This document shows, in pieces, positions 32,766-45,669 of a stretch of DNA of 64,000 bases. Each line of letters opens with the position of its first letter. The first letter of the stretch is position 1. The DNA is from Aldrovandia affinis (taxonomy: Eukaryota > Chordata > Actinopteri > Notacanthiformes > Halosauridae): the NCBI GenBank assembly GCA_029706075.1, contig JAINUG010000026.1, positions 2,711,001-2,775,000 of the forward strand, given 5' to 3'. The notes under the pieces are model-generated. The model did no database searches. It was not told where the DNA came from and saw only the letters and a program-made list of their open reading frames with translations. The translations under genes and the position numbers were made by a program.

Positions 32766-34620
32766 TCAACTAGACACATATTCTAATGGCTTGGAGAAGG
32801 TCGTCGGGGAGGTCTGGATCATCCCACTCTCTTTTCTTGTCCCAGAGGTTCTGGACAAGGACCTTAGCCTGTGTAGTGAATGGGTTGATGAAGCCCAGTG
32901 GGTCGTACTGACTAGCAAGGATCCAGTAGATGCTGCGCTTGGTGGGCTCAGTCTTCTCCATCTGGCTATGCTTGTAGCCGAGGGTGCCAGACAGGGATTG
33001 TCATCGCAGTCCAAGGGTGTGCTCTTGGGGGTCCATGTTGTCCACCAGTTTCTTGGCTTTGTCCACAGAGGGCAGGCTTTGTAGACAGTTGTCTACGTAG
33101 AAACAGCATTATGCAGAGGCACACACATTCTCACCAGGCTGGCTGTGGTCGATCACATGCTTCTGGATGGTGAATGTGGCGCAGCAGAGGCTGCATGTTG
33201 TGCCGAAGGGGAGCACTTGCCACTTGTAGACATCAGGAGGGTTGTCCCAGTTCTTGTCGCACCACAGGAACCTGAGAAGAGGTCGGTCTTCTGGTAGCTG
33301 ACAAACCTGGTGGAACATTCCTTTGATGTCGCTGGTGATGGCAATGGAGTGTTCCCGGAAACGGAGGAGGACTCCCAGCAAAGAAGCTCCCAAGTTAGTT
33401 CCAGGAAGGAGGTGATCGTTCAAGCTCTCACCCCTGTAGTTGAAGAAACAGTTGAAGACGATCCGATTCTTCCCATTGTTGGGGAATGTACCATCCATCC
33501 AAAGGTACTCTTTCACTGCTGCTGGGGGAGCCTTCTTGGCGAAACCGGACTCCATTAACTTGTGGACCTCACTGTTGTGCTGTTTTCTCTGGATCTTTGG
33601 ACAGACGCCTCTCTGTCCCACGCAGATGAGCAAGTACCGCCTCCTTCGGTGCTTGCAAGATAGGAAGGTTCCTTTTCCACAAGAGGGGAGTGGTGTAGTG
33701 CTTGACCCCGTCCACGTCGACTCTGACTGTCTTCTCCTCCAGTAGCTGTATGGTTTCTGCATCCTGTTTCGACCATGTGACAAGCTTCTCACTCCTGTAC
33801 GGAAGTGTATCCAACTGCCAGGGCCTCTCTACATGACTGAGGAGGTCTGCAGGTGGAGAGACAACAGATGTCAGAAGGCAGTTGTGGAGCAAGACTTCAG
33901 GAACTTCATTGGACCTTGCAGGGTCCAACCAAGTTGAGTCTTGATGGCTGCGAGTCCGCCAGTGGGGCTAAGACTCTATACATGTTATCAGATGAGGGTA
34001 GTCAGATCCGATAAGCAGTAGAGGCTGTGAGTGAGTGGCTGAAGAGGCAGGTCCTAGGGGTGTTGATACCTCCGCTGAAGGGCTTCGACAGGATAAGTAT
34101 GCTGTGCAAGACCTAACTTTTCAGCTGTAAAGGTGCTATGGATGTTGAAGGGCCAGTCTGGTTGAGTAGCAGGCACAGAGAATGACACCATAGCTCCGTG
34201 GATGACTCTGATGTCTTGGCGTACCATCCGAAGGGCTAAGTCTTCTGGCCTGCCTTGAAGGCTGAGCTGGTGGGCTGCTTCATGAAGAAGGATGGTATGC
34301 TCTGATCCATCATCCAGCAGGGCATATGTGTTGAGTGACTTGGTGCCACTTCTCAAGATGATCCTGCTCATCTTCAGCAGCACCTTGCTACTGCCAGCAA
34401 GCCGGTCAACATAGAGGGTCTGGGCAGTGCTGACTGCTGGTTTTGTGCAGGCGGTTTCTTTTGAGCTGGCATTGACTTTGTGGAGGATCTCAAGGTGCTT
34501 CCTCTCACACTTTTTGCACTTAGCCTTGAGCATGCACTGTGCTGCCAGGTGTTCACGCCCACACTTCTAGCACCTCTGGTTGGTCTTTATCCAGGCTTCC
34601 TTCTGTTCTTTGGTCAGAAG
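32766..34620 (-). pseudogene. BEL/Pao polyprotein remnant (gag end, protease, RT)
   Basis: From the right: a zinc knuckle KCGREHLAAQC next to a stop codon and KCKKCERKHL; an aspartic-protease-like segment with ALLDDGSEHTILLHEAA (34300 region); then EVHKLMESGFAKKAPP and the RT words WMDGTFPNNGKNRIVFNCFF, LLPGTNLGASLLGVLLRF and TSDIKGMFHQV, which are characteristic of BEL/Pao. The catalytic box reads FYVDN rather than YVDD. RT continues through a frame change to YWILASQYDPLGFINPF. No integrase before the LTR. Confidence 0.85.
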
Positions 34621-34636
34621 CTGGAAGTTGGTTGGA

Positions 34637-35060
34637 TTAGTAGCTGATAGCAAATACACCAATAGAAAAAGATATAGCAGTTACGAAATATATGCTAATA
34701 TATATTGATTAGCTAGCGGATGCTAATGCTAATACCAGAGCTAGCATACAAACAACTACTAACAAGAAATAGACAACTTACAGACAAGCAAGACAGGCAA
34801 GAAACAACTATAGAGGCACTTACAGTTAGCTGCATGCACAGATAACGCTGTATGGCAGTACACTCCACAGGAGTTCAATAGCCTAAAAGTAAGTGTCCAT
34901 CAAGATAGAGAGGCATACACACTATAAGCTAAAAGCGAATGAGCTCTGCAGATCACCTGACTAAGTGTTTGGGCCCTTCACCAAAGGGAAGCTAGGGTTG
35001 CCTGACTAAAATGCCCAGTAGGGGGTTCTGTAGAGCTGTCTGAAGCTGTTCTTTTTTACA
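34637..35060 (-). repeat. BEL 5' LTR, truncated on its inner side
   Basis: Matches about 32308-32734 with few differences; roughly 520 bases of the LTR are missing at the inner edge, where it joins gag-like sequence directly. Confidence 0.85.
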
Positions 35061-35637
35061 ATATATGAATATTTATGAACTAATAAGGAGTTGGCCCTCC
35101 TTCAGCTTCATGCCTCCAGTTCTTTGAGAAATGAAGGCGGTGAAAATCTATTCCCCACACTGTGTTCCAGAACTTCAATTAAATGTTGGGGAGGCGATGA
35201 AAGGCATTTTGACTTCATTCTGGTGTTCATGAAATCACTCCATTTCAGTGTGTACACACTGTGGGGGAATTATTGTCTTGGAATATGGGAACATCTTGAA
35301 GAAGCAATGTTTGCACCATATGGTGCACCTGATCCCCTAAAATGGCTTTGCGTTCCTTAGCTGTAATTCTACCACGCAGAGTAATAATCGGACCCAATTT
35401 AATTATTGAGATTGGGTCACGTAGGTGTAGATTCAGTTCTGTGGTAATTTTCAAGGCTGTTGTTTTGTGGTTTTTAGTAACTATCCTGTTATGTGTCTGT
35501 CTGTCCCTGTCAGTGAGTTTCAACTTGCAACCACTGTTCCTCTTTCCTGATTTTTCCTTGTTTGGTGTATGCCGTCATGGTTTGTCACTGTTCCCCTGGA
35601 CACATTAAATAATTTTGCTGTTTCTGTGACTGACCTA

Positions 35638-35823
35638 CACTTCCGGTAAAAAGTTTTAGAACACCCCCATTTTTCCACATTATTTTTCAGTTTTTAGTAA
35701 CCTAAACTTAAAAAAAAATAAAATTGTATTACCTCTTACCGCTTACTTTTGTACCATTTAAACTGGTTAAATTTCAGTAAAAACTGGAAAATGGGGGTGT
35801 TCTAAAACTTTTGACCGGTAGTG
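35638..35823. mobile_element. TA-flanked MITE, copy 1
   Basis: Ends CACTTCCGGTAAAAAGTTTT and, inverted, CACTACCGGTCAAAAGTTTT, each followed by AGAACACCCCCATTTT. It has the same ends and centre (TACCGCTTACTTTTGTACCA) as 52602-52776. Left TA present, right side decayed. Confidence 0.85.
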
Positions 35824-35984
35824 TGTCTGCAATTTGGGAACCAACTATTTTACCTCTATTTTAAATCTGTTAGATCACTCATGTTGCCTTAAAAACTCAC
35901 ATATTAAGTGCCGTTTATAGCAGAAACATATTGATAATTAGTATTGACATTAATATGAAACACATGTGTGGACTTGCAATTTAG

Positions 35985-36070
35985 TTACTTCAAAATTCAA
36001 GAGTTGTCAATGCCTGGAACAGCTTGCCAGGTCAGGTAGTTGAGGCAGAAACACTTGGGCTATTGTTCCT
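35985..36070 (+). repeat. LINE C-terminal scrap
   Basis: Reads SRVVNAWNSLP-like sequence (GAGTTGTCAATGCCTGGAAC), then QVVEAETLG. The same LINE group as at 31300-31740, opposite strand. Confidence 0.5.
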
Positions 36071-36690
36071 CAGTATGTGACATCAACTGTCAAACATGGA
36101 GGAGGAAGCGTGATGGTCTGGGGCTCTTTTGCTAGATCCAGAGTCGGCGACTTGGACAGAGTGACTGGCACCCTGAACCAAAAGGGCTACCACAGCATTT
36201 TGCAGCGCCATGCAATACCCTCTGGTCTACACCTAGTTGGTCAGGGGTTCATCCTACAGCAAGATAATGACCCAAAACATACCTCCAGGCTATGTCAGAA
36301 CTACCCTAGAAGAAAAGAACAAGACGGTAAGCTTCAAATCATGGAATGGCCAGCACAGTCTTCAGACTTAAACCCCATCGAGCTGGTTTGGGATGAACTG
36401 GACAGAAGGGTGAAAGCAAAGCAACCTACAAGTGCAACAATATTTGATTTCCATTGTAGAAAGAATGCCACGAGTGCGTTCGACTGATTTATATCTGCAA
36501 ACGGTGGCTATTTTGACGAGTCAAACATTTTGATTAAATTTTGTTAAACAAAACGATTCCATGATTTCTTTTTTTATCTCCAATTGTTTATTTGTTCTAT
36601 GCTTTAATTTCAGAGTACATTGAAACATTAAACTAAATTTCAATAAAAACTGGAAAAATGGAGGTGTTCTAAAACTTTTGACCGGTAGTA
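36071..36690 (+). mobile_element. Tc1-like transposase fragment with 3' end
   Basis: Reads VKHGGGSVMVWGSFA, LQQDNDPKHTSRLCQN (second catalytic Asp) and MEWPAQSSDLNPIELVWDEL (third acid), then a frameshift. The 3' end TTTTGACCGGTAGT at 36674-36688 is the same terminal sequence as the MITE copies at 35638 and 52602. The 5' half is missing. Confidence 0.75.
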
Positions 36691-36694
36691 TATG

Positions 36695-36900
36695 TCCTCA
36701 GTGTTGGATAAATACACGCTCAAGATGTGGTATACATCCTCTCAATGTGGAGTATACTGTAAACATGATTATAGAGGGACATGCTGGGCATAAATGCACT
36801 CAGTATACGTTATATACATCCTCAGTATGGAATATATAGTGCTTATCATGGGGTATATACTGGACATGCTCGGGTTGGGATGTATATGTACATGAGATGT
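36695..36900. repeat. Degenerate tandem repeat in a grk1 intron
   Basis: Repeated variations on TACATCCTCAGTATGGAATA at irregular 30-35-base spacing. A short related piece (GGAGTATATACATGCTCAGC) lies at 31279, beyond the inserted elements. Confidence 0.55.
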
Positions 36901-36964
36901 AATACTGTATACATTTTCACTTGCACTTTTCTGGGTTGCTTTGTAGGCTAGTCTAATAAGCAAG

Positions 36965-37062
36965 GTGTGTATGTGGTGTGTGGGAGTGTGTGCATGTGTG
37001 TGGGAGTGTGTGCATGTGTGTGTGCGTGTGTGAGAGAGAGGGAGAGAGAGAGAGAAAGAGAG
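36965..37062. repeat. (TG)n and (GA)n simple repeats
   Basis: GTGTGTGGGAGTGTGTGCAT is repeated twice, then TG and GAGA runs, ending within 10 bases of the grk1 exon 2 donor. Confidence 0.9.
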
Positions 37063-37068
37063 ATATTA

Positions 37069-37197
<129 letters not shown>

Positions 37198-37892
37198 CTA
37201 CAGGAGAGAGAGATAGCAGCAAATACACACATTCACACACGTGCATGCACATGCACACAGACACACATGCAAGAGAAAGAAAGCAGTGAAGGACAGTAAC
37301 ACCCACAGGGGGAGAGTGATAAGGAGGACAGTGATATACATGTATTCATTTGATATTTCCACCCAAATTACTGAGTTAAGGGTTTGGAAAAAGGCGAAGG
37401 GTTTGGTACCATGCTAGTGTATGGTACAACAGTGTAATGAAACACGAATATCTGAGATTCCTGTGATTCCTTTGACCTGTGAGGACACAATGACACAGGG
37501 GATTTTGCACCAGCCCAGAATATTTGTAGTCAAAATCCAACAGGGATCTGATCCATTTTTAAATGTGTTGGACCTGGTGATTCATAATAACCAGATTGCC
37601 AGCATAATGCATGCCAGTTTAACACAGTCAAATATGTCTGTAGCATGGTGTGAACTGTGAACTTTGAGGCATGCACTGAAAACCCAGGGTATCACAGACA
37701 GACCAGGGTAACACTGATGTAGCAGGGCAACACTAACAGAGTAGAACAAAACCGATGTACCAAGGTATCAGTGACAGACAGGTCAACAAATGTGACCATA
37801 CTGTTGCCACTGACCACTGTGCCGCACTGGTTATCTGACTCATACTCCAAACTTGTGTTTAGTACACACCAAATGCTTTAATATAGAATATA

Positions 37893-38130
37893 GAAGGGCT
37901 AGCAGTGTAGTATAATGGTTATGGAACTGGGATTGAAGTTGGAGGTTTGATTCCCAGCTGGGGCACTGCCGTTGAGCAAGGTACTTGAATACCTGAATTA
38001 CCCAAATAGTTTCAGTAAATATCCAGCTGTATTAAAGGATTGAATGTAAAAATAAAAATGTAAACTATGTAAGTTGCTCTGGATAAGAACATCTGCTAAA
38101 TTCATAGCTGCCATTGTATTTGTAGAAATT
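37893..38130 (+). mobile_element. SINE, full-length but old
   Basis: A tRNA-like head GGCTAGCAGTGTAGTATAAT with GGTTTGATTCCCAGC (B box), a middle domain GGGGCACTGCCGTTGAGCAA, and the fish tail GTAAGTTGCTCTGGATAAGA with ACATCTGCTAAATTC. Confidence 0.75.
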
Positions 38131-38134
38131 TATT

Positions 38135-39417
<1,283 letters not shown>

Positions 39418-39479
39418 GGCAATGGGTGGGAGGAGAGGTGAGCAGTTGCAGGACGGAGAACCAGTTCAGAGACCAATCA

Positions 39480-40336
39480 TAAGATCCCAGAGGTAGAGAG
39501 AGAGAAAGAGAGGAGGGAGGCTCCACTCGCAAAACCCCTACAAAGAGATGGGTTGGCAGACAAGCAAATGGGCTGGCACGTAGACAGACAGACAGGAAAG
39601 CTAGCAGCTAGTCTGTTATCCACAATTTCCTTTACAATAATTAAAACAGATTCTTGTCCAAGGTGGTTTGGGAAATCTTCTGTAGCAGGAAACACAGCGA
39701 GAGTGTCCACTAGCACCAGCACAGACACAAGCTCAGATCTCAGATAGAGGTGTACCTCTGTGACACACACAGATCGACCTGACTCAACACTTTTACATGA
39801 AATCTTTATCCTCTCCATAATACTTCCCATATTAGCCACTAATGACTCCAAGCTGAGGCCCGGGTGACCCTGTAGCCTGGTGGCCTGGCTCCATTGCTGA
39901 ACCAAAGCCAAATTCATATGTTGATGTGCTACACCTTACAGAACTTAAAAGACAGGGTTGTAGAAATTGGCTTGCCATTTTCCAACAAATAAAAGTATTT
40001 TTTGTGAGTTCAGGAAATATTAAAGATGGACCATGTTTGTGTGATTGAGGTTGTATCGAATCCAGACCATGCCAATGCTGGCTGTGGCCAGGGAGGGATT
40101 CAGTCGGCTGGGTTGTCCGTGTCTCGTAGCACACCAGTGACCCCCGCTGGTCAGTTGAGCGCCCACAGGCTACCAGTATGAATTTGCGCATGAAGGGTCT
40201 TCCTCCATGTCTGTGCAAGCTTAATTTGTAGATTGGTGTGAAGAGGCAGCTGACATCACATTTCTTGTCTATGCTCTCCCAAATTTACAGTGGAGGCTGC
40301 AGCAAGCACAACTTAGAATACGATTGGGCATTCCAA
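39480..40336. other. Sequence upstream of grk1, no gene recognised
   Basis: This would contain the 5' UTR and promoter of grk1 on the minus strand. I cannot point to a TATA box or start site with confidence. Confidence 0.35.
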
Positions 40337-40693
40337 ATTCATTCATTCATTATATAACTCGCTTATTACTGGTCAGGATCGTGGGGGACTGGAGCCTATC
40401 CCAACATGCATTGGCTGAGAGGCAGGAATATATCCTGGACAGGTCGCCAATCCATCACAGGACACATATACCATTCACTCACACACTCATACCTACGGGC
40501 AATTTAGACTCTCCAATTAGCCTAACATGCATGTCTTTGGACTGTGGGAAGAAACCGGAGTACCTGGAGGAAACCCACACGGACACAGGGAGAACATGCA
40601 AACTCCACACAGAAAGGCCCCGGCCGGGATTCAAACCTGGGACCTTCTTGTTGTGCAGCAACAGTGCTATCCACTGCACCACCATGCCGCCAG
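40337..40693 (-). mobile_element. tRNA-related SINE-like retroposon, full length
   Basis: The minus strand begins GGCGGCATGGTGGTGCAGTG, has the B-box-like GGTTTGAATCCCGGC and the GTCCAAAGACATGCATG block, and runs to a TATATAATGAATGAATGAAT tail. Same family as 17741-18107. Confidence 0.85.
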
Positions 40694-42859
40694 CATTGCA
40701 AATGAGAACAAAAGTTAAGAAAAGTTTAAAAAAATAATAATAATTGTAAAACTTCAATAAAATAAAAAAGATGGCCCATCACCTTGCAAGTGATGATGAA
40801 TTGGGTGTGTGAAGCTACATAGGGGGAATGTGGGACATTTGTGAGGGTGTGAAGGGGGCAGAGCATGGGTTGTGAAGAGGTGTAGAGGGAGGGGGTAGGG
40901 TATGCGAGAGGTTGCACAAGGGAGTGTGTGAGGGTAGGGATGGAATGTGTATTTGAGTGGTGTGTTTGTAAGGTAGACATAGTGTGGTATGTCTGAGACA
41001 AGTTGTGGAAATTCATCTCTGACACAGATGAAGGTAAAACCTGTCACACAAAACATGTATCACACCGAACAGAAGCATGGTGACCTGCACAGCTCTGAAA
41101 TACCTTCATTTCCACACTTATAACTTAATACAAATTCTCTTTTGAATGTGTGAAAAGCTTTTGCCAGTAACTCCACTCACCCTAGGAAACTGTAGTGTAT
41201 ATTCTCTCTGCATCTCTGACATCACCATGCTGAGGGCAGCACAAAGTGTTAAGGCTACTGGACCTGGGCCTGAAAGCTGCAGGTTTGAAGGATGTATTGA
41301 CCCAGTCATTATCCAGCTTCACGAATAGGCTACAGAATGTTTAAGGTATGCAAGTGTGAAGCTTTTACACCCAGATAAGGATTAGGACATCTATACGTAT
41401 ACTATAGATAAAGCTTTACTGCCTTAAGCACCTGGGGGAACATTTCAAAATGAATTTGGAACAAACTCCACCTGTACAAAATCAACACAGCCACCCCCAT
41501 ACCAGACGTGGCCATGTCCGTTGAGGTAGTGTGAGACGTGTCAGTGCTGAAGGGGTCTATGGGTTTGTGGCATGCAAACATGAGATAACCCTGAATAGTG
41601 TGTGATAAGGTCTCCAACTCCAACTCCAAGCTGAGAGATTCCACATTCTGATTAAGACCACCCCGAGCTCAAACCTGTGAGGTGAATCTTGAATTTCACC
41701 CAAAATGCTCACCTGATCCACCAAATACAACTCATTCAATATTTTCAGATTAAATGTAGGTATACTGTTGATGGAATGTACAAAGCAATCAGTTTGTTAA
41801 AAGCTTGATACACCGGGAAAATGTGCAAGTACATAAGCAAAAAGAGCATTGTTAGGAAATATCTCACGTATAGCAGGTTAATAGCAAAGGTTGGCCCAAA
41901 AGACATGCAGTTTGTTTGCTGCACTGTATTTTAAATGATTAAAAAAGTACTAAAGGAAAGCCTGCCTGAACAGTTTTTAAGGTGATATTTACCAATACAA
42001 CATCAGCTCAACAGGAACCTTCCTAAACAATACCACTGTTTAACAGGCTTATACATACAGTATGTCATTGTTTAGCAAGCCTTGTTTTTAATCTGTTGAT
42101 GGGAGTCACAGTATAAATGCCCTTCATCTCTTTCACACCGATTTACTAAAACAGCTTTTGGTTTCCCCATGTGTAAAGGTAGCACTGCAATGACACTCAC
42201 TTGACTTCCGTGTGTTGATACCCATTGCGTCTCAGAACCATTTTGATGCAAAAACAGTCCAAGATAGGAAATCATGTGAGCAGATTATAAAAACACCAAT
42301 GCTCTTTATTAATAATAACACCTGTGATATTCATTAATAAAATGCCTGTGACCTTTATTGATAAAAATGCTTGTGCTCTTCCTTAAAAAAAGCCCCAAAG
42401 CAAAACAAAAACCCTACTCGTGGCTGGTTGAATGAGGCAGAGAACACTGGTCCCATTGCAGAGAACACAGTAGAACAGGAGTTTGGACCAAGTGGTGGGG
42501 AGAGAAAGTACTCATTGGTATGAGGTGACTCTCCTCAGCTCTAACAGTGCGGATAGCAGGGGGGCAGCTGACCCCAGCATGTGGAGCACCAGCACCACAG
42601 TGACATTTTGTTTGCATTCAGACTGAAGAAATAGGTGGCCTGTAATCCCAAAGTTTTGCTGCGTCTTGTCCAGTATTACCTTTTAAACAAAGGTTTTGGA
42701 TGAATTCCTGTGTTAATTTTTATAAATAATTTCCTTAGTCTTTCAACATTAGACAGAACTGTATACTTAATTAAAATGAACATGATTATCCCACAAAATG
42801 CATTAGTTACTAGAAAACATGTTATATCATATAACATATATGATATGGACATACCCTGT
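40694..42859. other. Intergenic between grk1 and tfdp1, no gene recognised
   Basis: A G-rich low-complexity stretch (about 40800-40990, GGGTGTGAAGGGGGCAGAGC) lies here. No ATP4B-like or other exons recognised on either strand. Confidence 0.4.
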
Positions 42860-43058
42860 GCCGGCCAGAAGAGGATGGGCTCCCCCCCTTTTTAGTCTGG
42901 TTCCTCCCAAGGTTTCTCCCTACCAAGGGAGTTTTTCCTTGCCACCGTTGCCTCTAGGCTTGCTTTTGGGGGGGTCTAGGCCTGGGTTCCCCCTCTGTTA
43001 AGCGTTTTGTGACAATTCTATTGTGAAAAGCGCTATACAAATAAATTTGATTTGATAT
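42860..43058 (+). repeat. Fish retroposon 3' UTR end
   Basis: Contains CTGGTTCCTCCCAAGGTTTC, GGGAGTTTTTCCTTGCCACC, GTTTTGTGACAATTCTATTG and AAAGCGCTATACAAATAAAT, ending TTTGATTTGAT. This block is widespread in fish genomes. Confidence 0.8.
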
Positions 43059-45669
43059 ATGCTATATGTCAAACTGCCTGATATTATCTATGAAATAGAT
43101 AACAGCTGTTATCACTGACTGGGTTTTTACCCTCGCCCTATGGCCATTGCTCAATATGCCAGAAAGCAGTAACCACATATCAAGACTAAGTGGTTTCAAG
43201 GAGCAAGGCCTTTAAATCTGATTACACTTAATTTGTATTGCATATATTGGATACAACAGTCAGATATTACCGATGGATGCTGGGAATTGATTTCCATGTT
43301 CTTCTGAGAAAACTATTTCTATGCATAACCACAGGCTCTGATCAACTTAGTAATGTATGGAAGTTTGACAGAAGCAGCAAGTGGAGTGACAGTGAGAAAG
43401 GTACTGACTGGCAGAGTGGCCATGCTCCAAAGCACACCCCATCCCCTTAGTAGTGTGCCACATTGGACATCAGTCAATTTGTAGGGTGTTCCCATTTCTT
43501 GGGAAGCACATGTGCAGCATACATATTGCATGTACACTATTCCCAAATCCTACGGTGCTCTGAATGACAAATCTTGTCAAATTCATTTTAAAACATGGTG
43601 GTAAGGCTAGAGTACATTTATAAATGCAAGCGAAATCGTTTGTGGGGCCATCTGTGTTACTGAATATTAAACATTTAATGGATACAGTATCCAACGTTCT
43701 AATCAAACCCATCAGCGAGCCAATATTAACTTGATTTGCAGCTAGGCAGTTAACTATGATGACAAAAAAATATTAAAAAATGCCAGTTTAAGACAAACCC
43801 ATTTGGTTTCTTGCCTTTCATGACTTCATGCTGTCTGACCACCAACATTGAATAACCTTACAGAATACACTCCAGACTAGATTTGTGGGATGGACTTTCA
43901 AAGCACCAGTACCGCCAACTACTGACGTTGAAGAGCATACCAAAGAGAACATATTCTTTGCGGTTTAAGTGCTACATACTGCACAAGTTTTCCCATTTAG
44001 GCTGGGCCACAGCGCAGCGCATAAATAACTGACTTGAGAACACAGCCAGAATGACAGTAAAAGCGAGAATGAGAGTGACAGTGGCAGTGGCAGTGAGTGA
44101 TTGACAGTGACAGGGCCCCTGCCCACTTTTGTTCTGTAGAGGAAAAAAATAAATCACGTGCGCAACCATTATAAACTGCAATGAGACTTGCGGTTTATAA
44201 TACATCAACAAAACACACACCTTTTGAGTTCACTGCAACAGGACCAGTGACAAGAACTGGGCCTCAATGCCCTTCAGCTTACAGCTCAACATGCAAAAAA
44301 AGCAACTGCTTTAAAAAAATTCTTTACAATATTTCAGAGGACAAATCTGAGTTACAAAAAAACCTTGTTAAAACATTCCCTATATTTAATTTTCAAACTT
44401 ATATTAGATTACAGAAAAGGTACTTGGAAGAGTCAGTACATTTGTTTTGTTTTAAAAAGGAGCGATTTAAGGGCAATCCTGACAAACTCGATAACCCACT
44501 TTTATTTAATCTTTTTAAATTTTTTAAGTTGACCCCATTCAGGAAACACAAAGTAATCACAGATTGAGTTTTCACTCCCCTAACAATCTGCAGAACACTG
44601 TCATAACCAACAGTCTTCATGACACAGTCTATAATACATAAAAGCTTCCAAGATGTAGTTTTGAGTGGGTTGTCGAGGTTACCAAGATGTCCCTCATTTG
44701 TACATACTGTAAACACAAACAATTGGGGCTGGATGCCTGAGAACCCAGACAATCTCCTCTATATAGCTACTCATCCAAAATGCTCAACCGAGTCACAAAA
44801 TATAGCTGCCCACAAAACATCAGGAAGCCAACCTAAGTGAGCAAATGAGATCAAAAACCTGCAATCAATCGTCATACAAAAATAATGTTCATCCAGGCAA
44901 AGGTTGAGGCTCTCCTGCAGCCAGAGATTCTTCAATTCAGTCAGCTTTTCGGATTCAGAGATTCTCCAATTTCGGCCAGCTCGTAGATTTAGGTTCTCCA
45001 ATCCAGCCAGCTCACAGATTCCGTCTCTGACTCAGCCAGCTTGAAGATTCAAACAGATTCTCTGGTTCAGCAAGCTCACAGATTCAGTCTCTCTGTTTTA
45101 AGTCTTTGGGAAGTGGCCATCTTAAAAACAGCCTGGGTCGGTCACGTTCGCAGTGCTGCTCTACATGCCGCAACCAAAAACGCAAAAACCACAAACAAAA
45201 TGGGAGATATCTTTACTTCACACGCATTTCATCACACTACAGATTTCTCCAACAGCCGTTGGTTGTTAAGAGATTTTGGAGGGAATCCTTTGTGGTCTTC
45301 CGTTTGCTGAAAGATGAAGTTCACAATGACAGCTCAAACCAGGGGGGCACTGCACAGCGTTTTTTCCCACAGGTACTGATAGGAGGTCCTGAGCCAGATT
45401 AAGTTCAGAACGTCGAGTTCAGGACTTCAACTCCCATCAGCCATGGATTCTGAAATCAACCCACACCCCCATAAAGCATACACAATATTTGGGAACTGAA
45501 GACTATCGTTTCCCAGTTTGCCATCATTTGTGACCCTAGCATACAGGGAAGGAGGAGAAAGAGGGGAAGAGAAAGAGGAGGGGAGGGGAAGAGAGCGAGA
45601 ATTGCTTGGAGGACTAGGCAGGACGATTGGGGTGGGGGGTGGGGGGGTGGAGCAGAGGGAGGGACAGGG
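43059..45669. other. Intergenic and probable tfdp1 3' UTR, no coding exon recognised
   Basis: About 44890-45075 has degenerate copies of CAGATTCTC / CAGCCAGCTCACAGATTC. A minus-strand AATAAA (plus TTTATT at about 44500) is one candidate polyadenylation signal for tfdp1, which would give a 3' UTR of over 1 kb; unproven. Confidence 0.35.

Larger units (their letters stand above)
31789..35060 (-). mobile_element. BEL/Pao LTR retrotransposon, deleted and broken
   Basis: The left LTR is 31789-32734 (TGAAAAAAAGGG...TTTTTTACA). The right LTR is truncated, 34637-35060, with the same TTTTTTACA end. Both sides are flanked by ATATA. Coding is on the minus strand: gag zinc knuckle, protease, then RT. 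Integrase and the inner part of the 5' LTR with most of gag are missing. Stops and frame changes throughout. Confidence 0.88.
31746..35635. mobile_element. Tc1-like relic split by a BEL element
   Basis: The left piece 31746-31788 (CACACTCAATATAAACAAAA, TAATGGAAATACC) and the right piece 35061-35635 (TGAATATTTATGAACTAATA, AGGAGTTGGCCCTCC) join at ATATA, which is repeated on both sides of the BEL element. The right piece ends before a recognisable 3' repeat, so the relic is truncated. Confidence 0.7.
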
